A stretch of DNA of 9,490 bases from Oscillospiraceae bacterium (lineage in GTDB: Bacteria; Bacillota_A; Clostridia; Oscillospirales; Oscillospiraceae), in NCBI GenBank assembly GCA_017537045.1, contig JAFYLN010000025.1, positions 1 to 9,490 on the forward strand, in the 5' to 3' direction. A program made the translations under genes and the position numbers. This document shows positions 6,466-9,490 of the stretch, piece after piece. Below the pieces are notes generated by a model, which saw only the letters and a list, made by a program, of their open reading frames with translations, was not told the origin of the DNA and did not search any database. Positions within the stretch are counted from its first letter, which is position 1. Each line of letters begins with the position of its first letter.

Positions 6466-6597
6466 CCCTATTCCAGCTGGTATCTCAGCCGTGGCTGGTA
6501 TTACAAGGATACCGAGCCATCCGATGCTGCTTTGACCATGACCCGCTTCGGCGGCATCGTCTCGATTATCGCCGGCATCATTTTACTGCTGGTTTGA
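6466..6597 (+). pseudogene. Severed C-terminus of the lipoprotein (DUF6199-like)
   Basis: Directly after the TGA, the same frame runs 43 codons to a TGA at 6595-6597: PYSSWYLSRGWYYKDTEPSD, then AALTMTRFGGIVSIIAGIILLLV. From memory this resembles the two-helix domain called DUF6199 in Clostridia, whose hallmark is W-x(n)-GW-x-(F/Y)-K-(N/D)-x-EPSD followed by R-x-GG and a membrane helix. The first helix of that domain lies before the TGA, so the stop splits one domain. There is no ribosome binding site or start codon at the head of this piece; the only ATG is late (codon 25 after the stop). It is therefore not an independent gene: it is translated only by read-through, or is dead. Confidence 0.7.
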
Positions 6598-6602
6598 GTG
6601 GG

Positions 6603-6779
6603 AAATTGATGTTTATCGCACAATCTATCGATGGTATCGTAGGGGCGACCATTGGTCGCCCGTGCAGCAGAATGTTTCGCATTCGCATTGGTTTTCGGCA
6701 AATTCGTAACATTGTACCGCCGGGCGGCGGGTCGCCGCCCCTACATTTATTATCGATACTGCGCAACAAACTGAAATTT
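6603..6779. repeat. Dispersed palindromic repeat, copy 2 (177 bp, core inverted)
   Basis: Same family as 3200-3436, placed between convergent genes and starting five bases after the severed lipoprotein stop. The left arm AAATTGATGTTTATCGCACA (6603-6622) and right arm (6759-6779, AAATTTCAGTTTG on the other strand) have the same order as in copy 1. The core between the GTAGGGGCG and CGCCCCTAC boxes, however, matches copy 1 only on the opposite strand. Two hairpins are visible: GGGCGACC/GGTCGCCC (6643-6661) and GGGCGGCG/CGCCGCCC (6722-6740). It lacks about 65 bp present in copy 1, including the 14-bp stem. Confidence 0.85.
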
Positions 6780-6798
6780 GAATGGAGCAACACAGCAA

Positions 6799-6825
6799 CA
6801 CCCCGGATGCAAAGCATCCGGGGTG
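6799..6825 (-). terminator. Strong hairpin downstream of the nucleotidyltransferase gene
   Basis: A perfect 12-bp stem, CACCCCGGATGC with GCATCCGGGGTG, and loop AAA on the plus strand (TTT on the minus). It lies 11 bases past the minus-strand stop codon. The following minus-strand bases are only partly T-rich (TTGCTGTGTTGCT), so it may be a weak intrinsic or factor-assisted terminator. Read on the plus strand it could also stop transcription from the hflKC side, where the tract is GACTTTATG. Position favours the minus-strand gene. Confidence 0.7.
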
Positions 6826-6836
6826 ACTTTATGTAC

Positions 6837-7769
6837 TTACTTATTCCAAAGACCGGCTGCGGGGTACAGACCCTGCTCCGTCTTTTCCTTCAGGGCGGCA
6901 ACAACGATGGGTTTGTCCGCTGCATAGGTCACGCCGTACCACTTGTCTGCGGTGGACAGAACCTTGACGTTGGCCTTACCCTCTTTGAGCAGCTCGCCCA
7001 CGGTCATGGGCAGCAAAAATTCCTTCTTGGCAGGATTCTGGGGCAGTTCGTTTTCCAAAAATGCCGGGAAGCGGTCTTCCAGCTCCTGCAGGAAGACCGG
7101 GGTGAAGCCGAACATGTTCATGGAAACAGGAGTTTCGGGGGCAAGATCGGTCCAGGTCTCGCCGTCCTCGGTGAAATGAATGCCGCCGTCGTACTTTTCA
7201 ATCCGCAGCCGCTCCACAATGGCGGCCAGATTCTGGTTGTCATCTGTCTGGCAGACACCGCGAGCCACACTGCCATGGTCGCTGACGGTGTTGCACAGGT
7301 AGTAGCCCGCCATGCAGAAATCGTATTTTTCCTTATCCTCAGCCTTGCTCAGGTAGTCGTAAACCACCTTGAAAGCGGACTTGCCGTAGTAATCATCGGC
7401 GTTCAGAACAGCAAAGGGCGCATCGCCGATCACATCCTTGGCGCATAAAATGGCGTGGCTGGTGCCAAAGGGCTTGGTGCGGCCTTCGGGAACAGAGAAA
7501 CCGGCGGGAATCTTGTGCATTTCCTGATAGGCGTAGCGGATCTCGATGGGAGCCTTCTCCAGACGCTTGCCCACGGTCTCCATGAAATCCTTTTTGATGG
7601 CTTCTTTGATGATGATGACGGCGGTTTCAAAGCCTGCCTCGTAAGCGTCGTACAGGGAAAAATCCAGAATGGCTTCGCCGCAGCTGCCCACGGGATCAAT
7701 CTGCTTCAAACCACCATAACGGCTGCCCATACCGGCGGCCATGACGACCAGAACAGGTTTCTTAGACAT
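6837..7769 (-). CDS. Sugar-phosphate nucleotidyltransferase-like protein
   Basis: A 310-residue protein with the NTP-transferase (GT-A type Rossmann) fold, related to enzymes joining an NTP and a sugar-1-phosphate to make NDP-sugars. The N-terminal nucleotide-binding loop is VMAAGMGSRYGGLKQIDPVG (residues 9-28), with the G-x-G-S/T-R and distal Lys22 of the family. PFGTSHAI (100-107) matches the base/ribose-contacting P-x-GTAHA motif. LNADDYYG (122-129) supplies the metal-binding Asp. The C-terminal half lacks the hexapeptide repeats of GlmU/GlgC, so it is single-domain. Which sugar and base it uses cannot be read from sequence. The ATG at 7769 is chosen because GGAGG (7778-7782) lies eight bases before it; an ATG at 7784 overlaps that site. 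It has its own promoter and a hairpin downstream, so it is probably monocistronic. Confidence 0.85.
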   Translation of the reverse strand: MSKKPVLVVMAAGMGSRYGGLKQIDPVGSCGEAILDFSLYDAYEAGFETAVIIIKEAIKKDFMETVGKRLEKAPIEIRYAYQEMHKIPAGFSVPEGRTKPFGTSHAILCAKDVIGDAPFAVLNADDYYGKSAFKVVYDYLSKAEDKEKYDFCMAGYYLCNTVSDHGSVARGVCQTDDNQNLAAIVERLRIEKYDGGIHFTEDGETWTDLAPETPVSMNMFGFTPVFLQELEDRFPAFLENELPQNPAKKEFLLPMTVGELLKEGKANVKVLSTADKWYGVTYAADKPIVVAALKEKTEQGLYPAAGLWNK

Positions 7770-7802
7770 AGGAATAACCTCCATTTATTTTTCTATGTGT
7801 TT

Positions 7803-7831
7803 ATTATAGCAAGCGCTTCCGAAAAAGGCAA
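7803..7831 (-). promoter_or_regulatory. Promoter of the nucleotidyltransferase gene with embedded palindrome
   Basis: Minus strand TTGCCT (7826-7831), 17-bp spacer, perfect TATAAT (7803-7808). The spacer holds GGAAGCGCTTGC (7809-7820), an inverted repeat centred on CG like operators of LacI/GalR/CcpA family regulators, although the outer bases do not fit a full CcpA cre site. Its place between -35 and -10 would suit repression. The -35 lies three bases past the gluQ stop codon. Confidence 0.65.
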
Positions 7832-7834
7832 ACA

Positions 7835-8740
7835 TTATAAGGAAGAAGCGTCCAGATAAATGTCCTCTTTGCGCAAATTCTCCCAGCGGAAGAGGCTGGC
7901 CAGCTCTGCTGCGCTGATGGGGATATGCTGCCCGATCAATCCGGCGGAAAATGCCAGCGTACCAATGAGCGCTTCCGGAGTCATGTGCTGGCGCAGGATG
8001 CCCAGATCCAGATCCTTGTCCCGTTTGCTCAGGCGGCGGCCATCAGATGCCAGCAGCATGGGCACGTGGCCGTAGACCGGATGGGAAAAGCCCAGCTTTT
8101 CCTGCAAGTACATCTGCCGCGGCGCAGAACTGAGCAAATCCATACCCCGGACAACTTCTGTCACACCGGCTTCTCCGTCGTCCACGGTGACAGCAAGCTG
8201 GTAGACATAGACGCCGTCTGCCCGCCGCACCACCATATCGCCGCAGCCGGTGGCGAGATTCAGATGATAATTACCCTGCACCAGATCGCGGAAAGACCAT
8301 TCCCTATCCGGCACCATGACCCGCCAGGCCGGCTTTCGTCCGGCGGGGGGCTGGGTCAGATTCCGGCAGGTGCCGGGGTAGACGTAGGTGCCGTCGGAAA
8401 GATGGGGGGCGTTGACGCTGTGCAGCTGGCTGCGGGTGCAGTAGCAGGGGTACAGAAGACCTTCGTCCATGAGTTTTTCAAAATAGCGGTCATAAACTGC
8501 AGTTCGCTGGCTCTGGGGGGCGGTCTCCTCGTCCCAGTGCAGACCCAGCCAGCGCAGGTCGGAGCGCAGAACTTCTGCAAAATCCGCACTGGTACGCTGG
8601 GTGTCCAGATCTTCCATCCGCAGCACCAGACTGCCGCCCTGACTGCGCACCGACAGCCATGCAATCAGCGCGGCAAACACATTTCCAAGATGCATGCGCC
8701 CGGAGGGCGTGGGCGCGAACCGCCCGACGGTGCCGCTCAC
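7835..8740 (-). CDS. gluQ: Glutamyl-queuosine tRNA(Asp) synthetase
   Basis: A 301-residue paralogue of the GluRS catalytic core that activates glutamate and, in studied bacteria, transfers it to queuosine at position 34 of tRNA(Asp). The HIGH-type motif is RFAPTPSGRMHLGNV (7-21). LRMEDLDTQR (40-49) matches the Glu-binding region. A zinc knuckle is formed by Cys99-x-Cys101, Tyr121 and Cys125 (PCYCTR...YPGTC), the Cys-x-Cys-x(n)-Tyr-x3-Cys pattern of the YadB/GluQ group. The KMSKS-type motif is RRLSKRD (235-241). The anticodon-binding domain of true GluRS is absent, as expected. I prefer the GTG start at 8740: its G-T-G overlaps the upstream TGA (GTGA) and GAGGGAG lies about six bases before it, whereas the ATG at 8761 has no such site. 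The four-base overlap implies translational coupling to the membrane protein upstream. Confidence 0.92.
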   Translation of the reverse strand: MSGTVGRFAPTPSGRMHLGNVFAALIAWLSVRSQGGSLVLRMEDLDTQRTSADFAEVLRSDLRWLGLHWDEETAPQSQRTAVYDRYFEKLMDEGLLYPCYCTRSQLHSVNAPHLSDGTYVYPGTCRNLTQPPAGRKPAWRVMVPDREWSFRDLVQGNYHLNLATGCGDMVVRRADGVYVYQLAVTVDDGEAGVTEVVRGMDLLSSAPRQMYLQEKLGFSHPVYGHVPMLLASDGRRLSKRDKDLDLGILRQHMTPEALIGTLAFSAGLIGQHIPISAAELASLFRWENLRKEDIYLDASSL

Positions 8741-9108
8741 AGCAGCTCCCTCAGCAGCCATGCGATCAGCGCAATGACTGCAACGGCCTGAATCAGGCCG
8801 AAGGTGGCAAGACAGCCGATACCCCTTTTCTTAGGCGCAGGAACATAACGGCCGGTGTCCATTTCGTAATCGTCCGCATCGAAGCCCGCAGCCCGGGGTG
8901 AGATATCCTCCCCCGCATCCCGGCGGCGGGGGCGCAGGTCGGTGCCGGTTAAAATGGCTTCCAGCTCTGCGTCGTATGCTTCGTCTTCGTCCTCGAATTC
9001 GTCGTAAATATCGTCAGAAGGATCCTCAATGGCTTCTGCTTCCGGTTCGTTCACAGCCAGAAGCTGCGCCTGCAGCCGTTCCAGCTCCTTTTTGGGATTG
9101 TCAAACAT
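8737..9108 (-). CDS. Acidic single-pass membrane protein, function unknown
   Basis: Not recognised. The 123-residue product begins MFDNPKKELERLQAQLLAVN, an amphipathic helical start, then a strongly acidic tract (about residues 20-52, many Glu/Asp with Tyr/Phe: DDIYDEFEDEDEAYDAELEA). A basic RPRRRD and a second acidic patch (FDADDYEMD) follow. A C-terminal membrane helix (about 97-119, GIGCLATFGLIQAVAVIALI...) makes it look like a tail-anchored protein with most of its mass in the cytoplasm. GGAGGTG lies about five bases before the ATG at 9108; a longer frame to 9168 would run through the promoter. It overlaps gluQ by four bases, but a shared function is not evident. Confidence 0.78.
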   Translation of the reverse strand: MFDNPKKELERLQAQLLAVNEPEAEAIEDPSDDIYDEFEDEDEAYDAELEAILTGTDLRPRRRDAGEDISPRAAGFDADDYEMDTGRYVPAPKKRGIGCLATFGLIQAVAVIALIAWLLRELL

Positions 9109-9130
9109 AAATCCACCTCCGTGCTCCATT

Positions 9131-9159
9131 ATTATACCGCAGGAAAGAAGTATTGTAAA
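9131..9159 (-). promoter_or_regulatory. Promoter of the membrane protein-gluQ pair
   Basis: Minus strand TTTACA (9154-9159), 17-bp spacer and perfect TATAAT (9131-9136), 11 of 12 consensus bases. It is about 22 bases upstream of the chosen start codon. Confidence 0.8.
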
Positions 9160-9210
9160 GACGCGCAAATCGTCCCGTCCCAGACCTGTCCGGTGCCGTT
9201 ACTGCGTTGC

Positions 9211-9386
9211 AAATTTCAGTTTGTCGTGCTGTTCCGATTTTGAATGTAGGGGCGGCGATCCATGAATTATTGTGCGATTGCCACCGGCAATCGACCTATT
9301 TTGATTCGCTGCGCTCTGCAACACGCCCGTGCGGTAGAATTTAACGTATTCGCATTGATTTTCGGCGAATTCGCAACATTGTGCCG
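9211..9386. repeat. Dispersed palindromic repeat, copy 3 (truncated, inverted)
   Basis: The reverse complement of copy 1 (3436 back to about 3260), with about ten differences over some 175 bases by eye. It begins with the outer arm AAATTTCAGTTTGTCGTGCT, then GTAGGGGCGGCGATCC (9246-9261) and the core. The long stem of copy 1 is partly broken here (only CGATTGCC/GGCAATCG pairs, because one side has changed). Homology stops after ACATTGTGCCG; the terminal GC hairpin and second arm are missing and the sequence passes into a different repeat. No gene lies between 9169 and the window end. Confidence 0.87.
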
Positions 9387-9398
9387 CTCAAAAAACAT

Positions 9399-9490
9399 GT
9401 CATTGCGAGGAGCGCATAGCGCGACGTGGCAATCTCCTGCTTCCATGCATCGATAAGCAGTGCAAAAACAAACATTGTACCGGGAGATTC
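9399..9490. repeat. Second palindromic repeat family ('CATTGCGAGG' type), cut by window edge
   Basis: CATTGCGAGGAGCGCATAGC (9401-9420) followed by GCGACGTGGCAATCTCC (9421-9437) matches, from memory, a widespread bacterial intergenic repeat of the form CATTGCGAGGAGCGAAGCGA followed by CGTGGCAATCTCC. The inverse, GGAGATT (9483-9489), appears at the window edge and would pair with AATCTCC (9431-9437), so the element probably continues as a long palindrome past 9490. It sits where the right end of copy 3 should be. Confidence 0.65.

Noticed and set aside
6463..6498. Selenocysteine insertion at the lipoprotein TGA, with a SECIS-like hairpin (CAGCC/GGCTG at 6487-6498).
   Set aside because: The stem is short, the loop does not show the usual bacterial pattern, there is no redox motif around the TGA, and the surrounding domain is a membrane one. 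Nonsense mutation or read-through is more likely.
6462..7448. A long plus-strand open frame of 328 codons.
   Set aside because: It runs through repeat copy 2, the hairpin and the antisense of the nucleotidyltransferase gene. It has no recognisable domain or suitable start, whereas the minus-strand frame has clear motifs.

Overview
The window looks like chromosomal DNA from a Gram-positive gut Clostridia, most likely Oscillospiraceae/Ruminococcaceae (Faecalibacterium, Gemmiger or Subdoligranulum relatives). The reasons are a moderately high G+C, strong GGAGG ribosome binding sites, near-consensus sigma-A promoters, a parA-parB-serS gene order, a DUF1836 regulator and dispersed 'GTAGGGGCG' palindromic repeats. 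The genus is an inference from memory; the broader group is safer.

Left part (1-3176, minus strand): a probable operon reads leftward as parA (Soj), parB (Spo0J), a PspC-domain membrane protein and serS (seryl-tRNA synthetase, cut by the window edge). It has a consensus promoter and two perfect 16-bp parS sites just upstream of parA. Together parA, parB and the parS sites form a complete ParABS chromosome segregation module, which usually lies near oriC. Upstream, on the same strand, is a small zinc-ribbon membrane protein whose stop codon abuts the outer parS site.

Middle part (3200-6600, plus strand): a dispersed repeat is followed by a strong promoter with palindromes, then a tightly packed operon. 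This encodes a DUF1836 helix-turn-helix regulator, HflK, HflC (SPFH membrane proteins that modulate FtsH in known systems) and a lipoprotein. The lipoprotein frame is broken by one in-frame TGA; 43 further codons, including a second membrane segment, continue in the same frame.

Right part (6600-9490, minus strand): after a second repeat copy and a strong hairpin come a sugar-phosphate nucleotidyltransferase-like gene, gluQ (glutamyl-queuosine tRNA(Asp) synthetase) and a small acidic single-pass membrane protein. The last two overlap by four bases. The right edge holds a third repeat copy that runs into an unrelated palindromic repeat ('CATTGCGAGG' type).

The most unusual points are the three-copy repeat family, whose inner core is inverted relative to its outer arms in one copy; the in-frame TGA in the lipoprotein; the paired parS sites 42 bp apart; and overlapping dyads in the promoter and leader of the DUF1836-hflKC operon. 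No CRISPR array, tRNA, rRNA, transposase or phage gene was seen.
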